This document shows, piece after piece, positions 26,280 to 34,738 of a stretch of 64,000 nt of DNA (the stretch's first letter is position 1; the number at the start of each line of letters is the position of its first letter). The notes below the pieces were generated by a model. The model ran no database searches and had not been told where the DNA came from. It saw nothing but the letters and a program-made list of their open reading frames with translations. The position numbers were made by a program, and so were the translations under genes. Origin of the DNA: JAHIYU01 sp964476155 (lineage in GTDB: Bacteria > Krumholzibacteriota > Krumholzibacteriia > LZORAL124-64-63); contig CAYYYS010000001.1 of the NCBI GenBank assembly GCA_964476155.1, forward strand, positions 124,001 through 188,000, read 5' to 3'.

Positions 26280-27278
26280 TCAAGCCGTCATCCCCTGCAT
26301 GCCCTGATAATCGTGCATGTAGCGGAAGGTCTTTGAATTGCGAATCTTTTCGAAGGCTTCTTCCTTGATCTGACGGATGCGCTCGCGGGTCAGGCTCATC
26401 TGCTGGCCAATCTGCTCGAGAGTCATCTCGTGATCGGTGCCCAGACCGTAGTACATGCGCAGGACCCGGGCCTCGCGGGGCTTCAGGTCGCAGAGCATGC
26501 GCTCGATGCTCTCGAGCAGATCCTCTTCCAACACCGGCGTGTCGGGAGTCTTGCTGGTGGTATCCTCGAGGAAGTCCAGATAGGTGGAGTCCTCGTCGTT
26601 ACCCACGTAGTCGTCCAGGAAGAAATTGTCCTGCATCAGCGGCAGGGTATCCTTGACCTCGTCGATGGACAGACCCAGCTTGGCCGCAATCTCATCGGGC
26701 AGCGGCTTGCGACGCAGTTTCTGCTGCAACTCGCTCGAGGCCCGCTTGATCTGGTTGAGCACCCGAGCACGGTTCAGGGGCATCCGCACGATCTTCGAGT
26801 GGTTGGCCAGGGCGGCGAGGATCGACTGGCGAATCCACCAGACGGCATAGGAAATGAACTTGTAGCCGCGGGTCTCGTCGAAACGTTGGGCCGCCTTGAG
26901 CAGACCGAGGTTGCCCTCGTTGATCAGATCTTCCAGGGGAACGCCGTAGTGGGCGTATTCCTTGGCGATCGACACCACGAAGCGCAGGTTGGAATTGACC
27001 AGGCGATGCAGGGAATGACCGTCATTGCTGCGGATCCCTCGGGCCAGTTCGCACTCTTGCTCACGAGTCAACAGCGGGAAGCCTTTGACTTCCTGGAAGT
27101 AGAGATCCAGGTTGGTCATGATTCGCGCGCTTTCGCGGCGGGGCTTGGTCTTTGCCTTGGTCTTGGTCTTTGCCTTGGGCTTGGCCTTGGCCTTCGCCTT
27201 GGCCCGGACCTTGGTCTTGGGCGTGACTTTGGCGGCAGCCTTGCGATTCGTGGGCGTTTTTCCTGTTCTGACAGCCAT
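26280..27278 (-). CDS. Primary-type sigma-70 factor with a Lys/Ala-rich N-terminal tail
   Basis: 332 residues. From about residue 55 it is a RpoD/SigA-type sigma factor: region 1.2 (LDLYFQEVKGFPLLT), region 2 with RFDETRGYKFISYAVWWIRQSI, region 3, and region 4 ending in MTLEQIGQQMSLTRERIRQIK. Region 1.1 is absent; instead, residues 1-52 are almost all Lys, Ala, Thr, Pro and Arg in repeats such as KAKAKAKPKAK, resembling the C-terminal tail of histone H1. The ATG at 27278 is 6 nt after GAGG. The gene is monocistronic, with its own promoter. Whether it is the housekeeping or an alternative RpoD-class factor (RpoS/HrdB-like) cannot be told here. Confidence 0.9.
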   Translation of the reverse strand: MAVRTGKTPTNRKAAAKVTPKTKVRAKAKAKAKPKAKTKTKAKTKPRRESARIMTNLDLYFQEVKGFPLLTREQECELARGIRSNDGHSLHRLVNSNLRFVVSIAKEYAHYGVPLEDLINEGNLGLLKAAQRFDETRGYKFISYAVWWIRQSILAALANHSKIVRMPLNRARVLNQIKRASSELQQKLRRKPLPDEIAAKLGLSIDEVKDTLPLMQDNFFLDDYVGNDEDSTYLDFLEDTTSKTPDTPVLEEDLLESIERMLCDLKPREARVLRMYYGLGTDHEMTLEQIGQQMSLTRERIRQIKEEAFEKIRNSKTFRYMHDYQGMQGMTA

Positions 27279-27663
27279 CTTCAACCTCACTTGGGCGTTA
27301 TTTTCGCTATTCCTATTATCTCATATACAATATTCGTACCACGTATTCAAATTCTGGACTGCCAGCATCCCGGTACAGCTATCTGCGATGATTACCGTGT
27401 GTTACGATGATGCACGCCAGCGTGTATTTGGGTTGATTACACGTCACGCTCGCGAATCTTGACATTCTGTCAAACTGCGCTCGCCGTGGCGCGCCATCTT
27501 GTCAATGCGCTGAATTCCCTCGGGGCAGGCCATGAATGAACATGGCATCTCCTCCCCCCACGAGTCATCAGTCCTTGATTCCATAGAGGAGTCAAGTCTA
27601 TGAAACGGTGGCCGATATACTGGTGAAGCATGTATTTACCCTATAAGACCGAGGAATGATAAC
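27279..27663. other. AT-richer divergent intergenic region
   Basis: 385 nt without a gene between the sigma factor and the receiver gene. It holds the sigma factor promoter, imperfect inverted repeats (AGCGTG/CACGCT, 27419-27450) and a TTGACA-ttc-TGTCAA palindrome (27459-27473). A TATACT near 27617 could be the -10 of the receiver gene, but no good -35 is seen. Confidence 0.55.
27322..27350 (-). promoter_or_regulatory. Predicted promoter of the sigma factor gene
   Basis: Read on the minus strand: -35 TTGAAT, 17-nt spacer, -10 TATATG in an AT-rich stretch, about 44 nt before the ATG. Confidence 0.45.
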
Positions 27664-28041
27664 GTGCCGCAAACATTGCTGATCGTCGATGACGCAGATT
27701 TCATGAGATATATCCTGAGGGACCTCTTTACACAGGCCGGTCTGGCGACCATCGCCGAAGCCGGGACCCGCGAAGAAGCCCATGCCCTGGCACGTTCCCT
27801 CCAACCCGATTTGATCGCCGTGGACACGACATACTCGGCGCTCGAGGGCCTGGCGCTGATCAGGGCCTTGTCACGATCGCTGCCCGAGGCTCGGATCATC
27901 GCCGCCGTCCGGGCCGGAGACCACGGCGCAACCGCGGCCGCCGCCCAGGCCGGCGCCGATCACACCATTGCCAAGCCCTACGACCCGACGGAGGTGTCCA
28001 TCCTCATGCGAACCCTCCAGGAGCAACCCCAGCTTGTCTGA
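27664..28041 (+). CDS. Stand-alone response-regulator receiver domain
   Basis: 125 residues, a single CheY-like receiver. The acidic pair D9-D10, the phosphoacceptor D54 (in IAVDTTYSALEG) and K104 (AKPYD) are present. The conserved Thr/Ser after strand 4 appears replaced (IIAAVRAG, Val/Arg at about 82-83), so switching may be altered. GTG start at 27664 with GAGGA upstream. No output domain or kinase is adjacent. Its stop abuts the stop of the convergent uppP. Possible CheY-type signalling or a degenerate receiver. Confidence 0.85.
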   Translation: MPQTLLIVDDADFMRYILRDLFTQAGLATIAEAGTREEAHALARSLQPDLIAVDTTYSALEGLALIRALSRSLPEARIIAAVRAGDHGATAAAAQAGADHTIAKPYDPTEVSILMRTLQEQPQLV

Positions 28042-28827
28042 TTAACCGAGCAGGAAAAAGGCGAGCAGGCCCAAGGGGATCACGTAGAACGCGAACTTCC
28101 AGAAATGCTTCTGGACAACCATCAACGCCGTCAGTCTGATGGCGAACAAGCCCACCAGGAAAGCCACGCCCGCGCCGAGCAACAAGGCCAAGCCACCCGT
28201 TTCGCTCTCCTCGACGCCACTGATCAGTTGCAGAGTCAACGCGCCGGCAATGGCCGGCACCGACAGCAGGAAGCTGAAGCGGGCGGCTTCGTCACGGGCC
28301 AGTCCCAGCCAGAGGGACGCGGCGATGGTCGACCCCGAGCGGCTGATGCCGGGCATGATGGCCAGGGCCTGGGCGCAACCGATCAGCAGGGCCTTGTGCA
28401 GGGGCGGTGCCACGGGGTGCCAACCGCCGGGCAGATTCCGTACCTTGTTGTCGGTGCGACGTGTGGACAGCAGGATCAGTCCCGTGACGACCATGGCGCC
28501 GGCCGCCGCGCGGGGATTGCCGAAGAGCGACTCGATGGGATCTTTCAGGAGCAGGCCGATGACGACGGCGGGCAGGGTGGCCACCACAACGGCCACGATG
28601 TACTGAATCGCAGGCGCATCGAAGGAGAGTAGACGCCGGATCTCGCGCCGGTAGACCACCAGCACGGCCAGGAGGGTCCCCACGTGCAGGATCACATCCA
28701 GGAAAACGTCGCCCTCGGAAAAATGGATCAGGTGGTGCAGGATAACAAGATGGCCGGAACTGCTGACCGGTAGGAACTCGGTCAATCCCTGGACCGCCGC
28801 GAGCATGATAAGATAGAAAACCGCCAT
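28042..28827 (-). CDS. uppP: Undecaprenyl-diphosphatase
   Basis: 261 residues, about eight membrane helices. UppP/BacA dephosphorylates undecaprenyl pyrophosphate to recycle the lipid carrier for peptidoglycan and surface polymers. Family signatures are QGLTEFLPVSSSGHLVI (about 14-30) and MPGISRSGSTIAASLWLG. GAGG lies 7 nt before the ATG. It shares the window with the dcw cluster and the polysaccharide operon that use the same carrier. Confidence 0.96.
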   Translation of the reverse strand: MAVFYLIMLAAVQGLTEFLPVSSSGHLVILHHLIHFSEGDVFLDVILHVGTLLAVLVVYRREIRRLLSFDAPAIQYIVAVVVATLPAVVIGLLLKDPIESLFGNPRAAAGAMVVTGLILLSTRRTDNKVRNLPGGWHPVAPPLHKALLIGCAQALAIMPGISRSGSTIAASLWLGLARDEAARFSFLLSVPAIAGALTLQLISGVEESETGGLALLLGAGVAFLVGLFAIRLTALMVVQKHFWKFAFYVIPLGLLAFFLLG

Positions 28828-28857
28828 AACAGAACCTCGTCGTGAACGGCGCGCTCG

Positions 28858-29727
28858 CTAGCGTCGCGCCAACCTGTAATGTTCCCGGGCTTCCCTGGGC
28901 ATGACCATGGCATCGTAGGTCAGGCCCAGCTGGTAGTGGAGCTTGCCGTCGTCGGGAAAGGCGTCCAGGGCTCTTAGCAACGCGGCGAGCGCTTCATCGA
29001 AATGCTCCGTCTTGTGCAGACTGACACCGATGTAATACTGCGCTCTCACGAGCCGGTTATCCAGGCCCAGGGCATCGCGGAAACGATTGATGGCATCGGC
29101 GTACACACCCTTGCGAAACAGGGAAAGCGCCGCGAAATACCGGGACACCGCGTGTTGTGAGTCTTGCCGCGCGCACGTCTCGAAGCAATCGTGGGCGCGA
29201 TCGAAATCGTTGTTCTGGAAGTGGACCAGGCCCAGATTGTGATAACCATCGGCATCGGGCCTCAACTCGAGAGCCGCCTCGAAGAAGCGGATGGCTTCTC
29301 GCGTGCGCCCCTCCTCCGCGTACAGGGCACCGAGATTGTGGCAGGCCACGGCGTTCTCGGCGTCGGCGGCGATGGCACGATGGAACATCTGCATGGCCTG
29401 GGTCCGTTCGCCCAGGGCATCCAGAACCGTGCCCAGGTTGTTCAGGTATGCCCCCGACTCCCCGCCCAGGTCCACGGCCCTGCGGAACGCGCCGGCCGCC
29501 GCCGCGTAGCGGTCCAGCTTGCGGCACACGCAGCCCAGCCGATAATGCCAATCGGCCCGGCCTGGATCGTGCCCGACAGCTCCGGCATAGGCCGTCAGGG
29601 CTCCGTCGAGATCTCCCGCGAGTTCGGCCTCGCGCCCGACGTCGAACAGTGCCTCGGCCGACAGCGGGGCTTCGGTCGGCACTGGCACCCGCTCGTTTTC
29701 GCTTGTACTATCTTCTTGTTGCCTCAT
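28858..29727 (-). CDS. TPR-repeat protein
   Basis: 289 residues made almost entirely of about seven tetratricopeptide repeats, e.g. YLNNLGTVLDALGERTQAMQMFHRAI and VACHNLGALYAEEGRTREAIRFFEAAL. There is no signal peptide or membrane segment, so a cytoplasmic scaffold is likely. The ATG (29727) lacks a Shine-Dalgarno but a TTGACC-17-TAGTCT promoter ends 6 nt before it. It precedes uppP in the same direction by 30 nt. Function unknown. Confidence 0.85.
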   Translation of the reverse strand: MRQQEDSTSENERVPVPTEAPLSAEALFDVGREAELAGDLDGALTAYAGAVGHDPGRADWHYRLGCVCRKLDRYAAAAGAFRRAVDLGGESGAYLNNLGTVLDALGERTQAMQMFHRAIAADAENAVACHNLGALYAEEGRTREAIRFFEAALELRPDADGYHNLGLVHFQNNDFDRAHDCFETCARQDSQHAVSRYFAALSLFRKGVYADAINRFRDALGLDNRLVRAQYYIGVSLHKTEHFDEALAALLRALDAFPDDGKLHYQLGLTYDAMVMPREAREHYRLARR

Positions 29728-29733
29728 GGGCGC

Positions 29734-29762
29734 AGACTAGGTCAGGCCAGGCATGGGGTCAA
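29734..29762 (-). promoter_or_regulatory. Predicted promoter of the TPR gene, leaderless type
   Basis: Read on the minus strand: -35 TTGACC, 17-nt spacer, -10 TAGTCT. The -10 ends 6 nt before the ATG at 29727, so transcription would start at the start codon. Confidence 0.5.
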
Positions 29763-29888
29763 CGCTTCTTGTCAAAACCGTGCCTGCGGACAATCTGTTC
29801 AAGTCATCGGCTGTCGGGACGATACCTGTTGCGAACCGGTACGCATTCGGCGCAAGCCACAATTCCGTCAACCTCGGAGCGTTCAGAC

Positions 29889-30329
29889 ATGACCGTCACC
29901 AACACCGACCGTATCCTCAAGGAAATGTTCTCCCGTCTGCTCAACATGGACCTGGAGCATGAACTGGTGGAGAAGCTGGTGCCGGTGGTCGACGGTGTGC
30001 TGGATCGTATGCAGGGGAAGTTCGATCCCGAGACCGTCCAGGGGCAAAACATGATGCGGGCACTGCTCTGCTCCATGGTGGCGCACGGCTGGGGTCTGGG
30101 CATGCATCCGCACAACAACGACGGCCTGAACCTGGACGGCGATCCCGTCGAGGTCAGGGTCTGCAAGGACATCCTGATGCCCATGGTAGATCTCAAATCT
30201 CTCCGCTACATCAAGAAGGACGCCGACGGCCGGGTGAAGAAAGCGCTCTTCGAACCCGACCAGAACGCACGCATCCGCTCGCACATCGACGCCATCCTCT
30301 CGGACGTCAGTCAGCGCTGGGATAATTAA
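29889..30329 (+). CDS. Hypothetical protein, 146 residues
   Basis: I do not recognise this protein. It is mostly helical, with EHELVEKLVPVVDGVLDRMQG and a Met-rich MMRALLCSMVAHGWGLGMHPHNNDG in the middle, then a charged C-terminus. No signal peptide, membrane segment or zinc motif. The ATG 29889 has GGAG 9 nt upstream; the longer frame in the same phase is a shadow of the opposite TPR gene. It stands alone, convergent with the zinc-ribbon gene (12-nt gap). Confidence 0.7.
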   Translation: MTVTNTDRILKEMFSRLLNMDLEHELVEKLVPVVDGVLDRMQGKFDPETVQGQNMMRALLCSMVAHGWGLGMHPHNNDGLNLDGDPVEVRVCKDILMPMVDLKSLRYIKKDADGRVKKALFEPDQNARIRSHIDAILSDVSQRWDN

Positions 30330-30341
30330 CCCGTCGGGAAA

Positions 30342-30761
30342 TCAGTCGCGGGGCACATCTGCGGGGTCGAGCACCCGCTCGCCGCCGGCGAGTACCTCGT
30401 TGACCGCTTCGCGGAACTGCGGCGCGTAGGTCAGGCCGTCGTCGCCGAGTTGTGACTTGTACGACGTCCAGGCGGCGCCCAGCTCAGCGGCGAATTCCAC
30501 CAGCAGGCGACCGTCGGCCAGGGCGGCGTCGCGTCGTTCCCGGTGATAAACGAGGATGTCGGAGATCAGGGCCCGCGCCAGGCGATGCGCCCAGCCGCCC
30601 TGATCGTCGAGGCCGGGGGGTTCGCGATGGGTTCTGCGGACGGTGCCGTCCACCTGCAGGCCATGGCCGCACGAAGGGCAGCGCACACGGAGCCGACGAC
30701 GCGGAACGCGCGTATCGTCCAGACTGTAGATCGTGCTGCATGTCGTGCAGGATACTTCCAT
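30342..30761 (-). CDS. MJ0042-type zinc-ribbon protein
   Basis: 139 residues. The first 31 residues form an MJ0042-type zinc ribbon: C5-x2-C8 and C28-x2-C31 (CTTC and CPSC). The rest is helical with no recognised domain. Proteins of this type often appear in MXXCW/FHA or TPR-linked regulatory proteins of deltaproteobacteria and FCB groups. The start at 30761 has GAGG 5 nt upstream and begins at the zinc motif; another ATG at 30869 overlaps the recG stop as ATGA but would add 36 residues of atypical codon use. Function unknown. Confidence 0.7.
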   Translation of the reverse strand: MEVSCTTCSTIYSLDDTRVPRRRLRVRCPSCGHGLQVDGTVRRTHREPPGLDDQGGWAHRLARALISDILVYHRERRDAALADGRLLVEFAAELGAAWTSYKSQLGDDGLTYAPQFREAVNEVLAGGERVLDPADVPRD

Positions 30762-30865
30762 GGACACCTCGTTCGGAATCGATTCGAACCGCAGCCCCAC
30801 CTGTCCATTCCCTTTCGGCAGCCACCCCGTCGCGCTTGAACTAATTGGACCGGACGCGACGATAT

Positions 30866-32950
30866 TCATCCGGTCACCGCCAGTCCGGCATAGCGGGCAT
30901 GGGGACCGGCGAGACCTTCGCGCAACGCGCGATGAGCCCGGTCACGCAGATCCGGATCGGTGTCTAGGATCCGTTTGACGTCCGCCGCGCAGGTGACGAC
31001 CATCTCGGCGTCGCGCAGGGGATTTGCCAGCAGGAAGACCGGCGCGCCGTGCTGGCGTACACCCAGGATATCGCCGGGACCGCGCTGCCGCAGGTCCTCT
31101 TCGGCCAACTTGAAGCCGTCGGTGATCGCACAGAACAGGCGCAGGCGCTCGAAGGTCTCCGGTGGCAACCAGCGCTCGTTCACCAACAGGCAACGCGAGG
31201 CGTGCTCGCCGCGACCGATCCTCCCCCGCAACTGATGCAGCTGCGCCAGACCGAATCGTTCGGGATGGTGGATGAGCATCATGGTGGCGTTCGGCACGTC
31301 GACGCCCACCTCCACCACCGTCGTGGCCACCAGCAGATCGATCTCGCCGGCGCTGAAGGCGTCCATGACCCGGCTCTTCTCCTTGGGCCGAAGTTTGCCG
31401 TGGAGCAGGCCGGTGCGGAAGTCGGCGAAGGCGCCTTCGGCGAGACTCTTGAACTCCGCCTTGGCCGACTTGAGGTCCTGGCCCTCGGTCTCCTCGATAA
31501 CCGGGTAGATCACGTAGGCCTGACGTCCGGCGCGGAGCTGGGCGCGGATCGCCTCGTGATGCGTCGCCAGCGCCGCCTCGGAAACCAGTTCCGTGGTGAT
31601 GGGACGACGTCCCGCCGGCAATTCGTCGATGATGGACAGGTCCAGGTCGCCGTAGAGGGTCAACGCCAGGCTGCGGGGTATGGGTGTGGCGCTCATCACC
31701 AGCAGATGGGGCGGGGTGCCGTCCCGTGCGGTCAAGGCCACCTTGCCCCGCTGCTGCACACCGAAGCGGTGCTGCTCGTCCACGACGGCCAGCCCCAGAC
31801 GCGGCACGCTCACGCCGTCCTGCACCAGGGCGTGGGTACCGATGAGCAGATCGATCTCTCCCGCGTGGACCGTTTCGAGGATCCGCCGCTTCTCGCGCGC
31901 CGGGGTGGACCCCGTGAGAGTGGCGACGGCGAGGCCCAGGGGTGCGCAAAAACGATCGATGGTGGCCCCATGCTGGCGAGCCAGCACTTCGGTGGGCGCC
32001 ATCAGCATGGCCTGATGGCCCTGCTCGATGACGAAGAGGGCGGCAATCAGCGCGACCAGGGTCTTGCCGCAACCCACGTCGCCCTGGAGCAGGCGGTGCA
32101 TGACATGTCCGCTGCGCATGTCGCGCAGGATGTCCTTCAGGACGGAGCGCTGGGCGGACGTGAGATCGAAGGGCAGTGTCGATACCATGCGCTTCGTCAG
32201 ATCGCCCGGGGCTGCCAGGCGGGAGCCGGCCTGGGTCTCGCGATCACGGCGCCGCAATCCCATCGCCAGCTGGATGAAGAATATTTCCTCGTAGACCAGC
32301 CGGCGGCGGGCGCGCTTCAGTTCGGCGGCGCCGTCGGGGAAGTGCATGTCCGCCAAGGCCTGCTCGAGACTGCACAGTCCGTGCTCGCGCATGAGACCGG
32401 GCGGAAGGGTTTCGGTCACGCCCGGCAGCACCTCCGGCAGCGTTTCGTGAACGAGGCGTCGCAACCAGTGCTGGCCGATGCCGCTGGTCAAGGGATAGAC
32501 CGGCACCAGGCGTCCGGTGTGCAGTCGCGACTCTTCGCCACCGAGAATCTCGAAGTCGGGATGCACGAGTTGCTTGCGACCGGCATGCATCTGAACACGG
32601 CCGCTCAGCAGCACCTGGACGCCGCTGCGGAACTGCTTCATGAGATAGGGTTGACCGAACCACTGGCAGAACAAGATGCCGGTGCCGTCGTCGATCGTGA
32701 CGGTCTGCAGGGTACGACGTTTGCGGGTGCGCCGCTCACCGGCGGTGAGCACCTGTCCGGTCAGGGTGACCTCGGTCCCCGGGACGGCCTTGCGAATGGA
32801 CGTGACGTCCGTGCGATCCAAATAGGCCCGGGGGTAGTGGCGGAGCAGATCGCCGACGGTGTCGATCCCCAAACGCGTCATGGCGCGCGCGCGGACGGGT
32901 CCCACGCCCTTGAGAAACTGCACGGGGCTGTCCCAGGCGATCATCGACAC
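30866..32950 (-). CDS. recG: ATP-dependent DNA helicase RecG
   Basis: 694 residues, full length. RecG remodels stalled replication forks and Holliday junctions. Order: the wedge OB-fold domain (with LLRHYPRAYLDRT), then a superfamily 2 motor with Walker A LLQGDVGCGKTLVAL, motif II VVDEQHRFGVQQR, motif III SATPIPRSLAL and the C-terminal TRG-type HPERFGLAQLHQLRGRIGRG. GTG start with GGAGG 7 nt upstream. Divergent from rpmB, which starts about 100 nt away. Confidence 0.97.
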   Translation of the reverse strand: MSMIAWDSPVQFLKGVGPVRARAMTRLGIDTVGDLLRHYPRAYLDRTDVTSIRKAVPGTEVTLTGQVLTAGERRTRKRRTLQTVTIDDGTGILFCQWFGQPYLMKQFRSGVQVLLSGRVQMHAGRKQLVHPDFEILGGEESRLHTGRLVPVYPLTSGIGQHWLRRLVHETLPEVLPGVTETLPPGLMREHGLCSLEQALADMHFPDGAAELKRARRRLVYEEIFFIQLAMGLRRRDRETQAGSRLAAPGDLTKRMVSTLPFDLTSAQRSVLKDILRDMRSGHVMHRLLQGDVGCGKTLVALIAALFVIEQGHQAMLMAPTEVLARQHGATIDRFCAPLGLAVATLTGSTPAREKRRILETVHAGEIDLLIGTHALVQDGVSVPRLGLAVVDEQHRFGVQQRGKVALTARDGTPPHLLVMSATPIPRSLALTLYGDLDLSIIDELPAGRRPITTELVSEAALATHHEAIRAQLRAGRQAYVIYPVIEETEGQDLKSAKAEFKSLAEGAFADFRTGLLHGKLRPKEKSRVMDAFSAGEIDLLVATTVVEVGVDVPNATMMLIHHPERFGLAQLHQLRGRIGRGEHASRCLLVNERWLPPETFERLRLFCAITDGFKLAEEDLRQRGPGDILGVRQHGAPVFLLANPLRDAEMVVTCAADVKRILDTDPDLRDRAHRALREGLAGPHARYAGLAVTG

Positions 32951-32979
32951 GCCCGTCCTCCGTAATCGGCTGTTTTTCC

Positions 32980-33008
32980 TTGCGAATCCATCGATGCGAT
33001 GTTAATTT
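32980..33008 (+). promoter_or_regulatory. Predicted rpmB promoter
   Basis: -35 TTGCGA, 17-nt spacer, -10 TAATTT. It would give a leader of about 35 nt before the rpmB ATG. Confidence 0.45.
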
Positions 33009-33049
33009 CCCGTGTCTGTCAATGCAAGGACTCCAGGAGGATAATCGAC

Positions 33050-33241
33050 ATGAGCCGTAAGTGTCAGGTGTGCGGAAAAGGCCCGCAGTATGGTAACCGC
33101 GTGAGCCACGCCCACAATACCACTCGCCATCGCTGGCTGCCGAATCTGCAGAAGATCAAGTTCGAGATGGATGGAAAGGTCCAGCGGGGCTACGTGTGCA
33201 CTCGTTGCATCCGCACCGGCAGCGTCCGTAAGGTCGTCTGA
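33050..33241 (+). CDS. rpmB: Ribosomal protein L28
   Basis: 63 residues; a 50S subunit protein. The sequence MSRKCQVCGKGPQYGNRVSHAH matches L28. Two CxxC pairs (CQVC near the start and CTRC near the end) mark the zinc-binding form. AGGAGG lies 9 nt before the ATG. The longer frame (from 32999) begins before the ribosome site and is not used. It is monocistronic, opposite to recG and convergent with the TPR gene at 33264. Confidence 0.97.
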   Translation: MSRKCQVCGKGPQYGNRVSHAHNTTRHRWLPNLQKIKFEMDGKVQRGYVCTRCIRTGSVRKVV

Positions 33242-33263
33242 CCACGCATTCGCTGATCGGACT

Positions 33264-34706
33264 TCATCTGACCCGTTTGAAGATATGGTACAGCCCTCCC
33301 GATTCGACGGGAGGGCTGAACTCTTGTATATCGAGAGCTTCGATGGCCCGGCGGAGGTCCCCGACCATATCACGGGGGTCTATCCAGCCGATGATCCCGC
33401 CCTGGGCCGCCGTGTTGCCCACACTGTAGCGCGTGACCACCACCGAAAAATCCAGTCCGGACAGTAGATCCGCCCGCGCCAGAGCCACCGCCGCGCTGTC
33501 CGGCGTGATCAGGTGCAACAGCTGGACCAGGCCGGCCGCAGCCAGGGAATCGGCCGAGGCCACGCGTGTGCGCAGATCGTCACGCCAAGCTGTGGCGCGG
33601 GTCTTATCCACCCCCGGAAGTCCCATCACCTTTTCGGCTTCCTGCAGAGCGGCGCCGTCGTCACCCAGTTTCTCCAGGAGTTGTCCCCTTAGGATGCGGG
33701 GGCCGGCCAGGTTCGGATCGATGGCGCTGGCCTGTTCGGCGTTGAGCAACGCCGGGCCGGTCAGGCCCCGCTTGTCCAGATGGACCGCGAAGTTGTAGAA
33801 GCCAAGGGGATCGTCGGGTTCCAGGACCGTGTAGTGACGGAATTCGCCCTCCGCCTCCTCCACGCGTCCCTGTAATTCCAGGACGTTGGCCAGGTGAAAC
33901 CGGGACGCCGAGAGTTCGGGGGCGCGGTCGAGAGCTTCGCGCAGGGCGGCTTCGGCCGACGTGAAGTCGTGAGCGGCAAAGTAGGCTTCGCCCAGCAACG
34001 CGTAGGAGGCACCCGAGTGGTCGGTCTCGACGGCCCCGAGCCCGGCCCGCACCGCGTAGGCCGTGTCGCCGGCCAGGATAGCCAACTCGCCGGCTCGTCG
34101 CAGATCGGCGCCGTTGCGGGGACCGAAGCTCATGGCATCGGCCCAGTGCCGCAGAGCCTGACGCCACAGGGCGCGCTTGCTCGACAGCTCCGACAGGGCC
34201 CGATGGGTCCAGGCGTCACTACCGCCAACGCGAACGAGTTGGGTCAACAGGCCGTAGGCCTGGCTCTCCTGCCCCCGTATCAGATGCAGACGAGCCAGCT
34301 CGCGCAACAGACCCGGATGTTCGTCTTTCAGGGCCAGGCCCTGCTCCCACTGGCGCAGGGCGGCGTCGGGATCGTCGATGGCCGCCAGGGCCCGACCATG
34401 AAAATAGCGGGCGTCGGCCGATTCGGGATAGGTCGTCACCGCGCGGACGGACCACGACACGGCGTCATAGCCCCGCTCGCTCGAGAGAGTGATCTCGGTC
34501 AGGGCCAGGAGGATCTCGAGCGGAGCGGGCTCGGTCTCTGCGCATAAGGCCAGCAGAGGCTCCGCGTCGGGCGAGCGACCGGCCAGGTAGTGGCTCAGGC
34601 CTTCGCTGCAGGACGGGTCGCGGGGAGGCGCAGGAGTATCGTCGGCGCCCCAGGCCGCGGCGACGAAAAACGTCGACAGGCAAATCATTAATAGCGAGAA
34701 ACGCAT
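33264..34706 (-). CDS. Exported TPR-repeat protein, end of the dcw run
   Basis: 480 residues. A signal peptide (FSLLMICLSTFFVAAAWGADD) is followed by about ten TPR-like repeats, such as SASRFHLANVLELQGRVEEAEGEF, so it is probably periplasmic. The C-terminal section (about 410-480) is a non-TPR region resembling a small SurA/PpiC-like or DUF tail (VVTRYSVGNTAAQGGIIGWIDPRDM), similar to a peptidyl-prolyl-isomerase-type motif; uncertain. I take the ATG at 34706, which opens the signal peptide; an ATG at 34751 overlaps the preceding gene. A role in envelope assembly with division genes is inferred from position. Confidence 0.75.
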   Translation of the reverse strand: MRFSLLMICLSTFFVAAAWGADDTPAPPRDPSCSEGLSHYLAGRSPDAEPLLALCAETEPAPLEILLALTEITLSSERGYDAVSWSVRAVTTYPESADARYFHGRALAAIDDPDAALRQWEQGLALKDEHPGLLRELARLHLIRGQESQAYGLLTQLVRVGGSDAWTHRALSELSSKRALWRQALRHWADAMSFGPRNGADLRRAGELAILAGDTAYAVRAGLGAVETDHSGASYALLGEAYFAAHDFTSAEAALREALDRAPELSASRFHLANVLELQGRVEEAEGEFRHYTVLEPDDPLGFYNFAVHLDKRGLTGPALLNAEQASAIDPNLAGPRILRGQLLEKLGDDGAALQEAEKVMGLPGVDKTRATAWRDDLRTRVASADSLAAAGLVQLLHLITPDSAAVALARADLLSGLDFSVVVTRYSVGNTAAQGGIIGWIDPRDMVGDLRRAIEALDIQEFSPPVESGGLYHIFKRVR

Positions 34707-34738
34707 GGAGCCGGCTTTCTGGCGTTTGGGGAGTTGCG

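Noticed and set aside
27459..27473. TTGACA-ttc-TGTCAA palindrome as a LexA-like or -35-like regulatory site
   Set aside because: No promoter elements are spaced from it, and a single copy; it resembles the ftsQ hairpin arms only by chance-level length.
31049..32965. 638-codon frame opposite recG
   Set aside because: Same antisense shadow effect; composition is rich in His, Gln and Gly without motifs.
33291..33318. 10-bp hairpin after rpmB as a terminator
   Set aside because: It lies in the coding end of the opposite TPR gene, and no T-run follows; terminator function is not supported.
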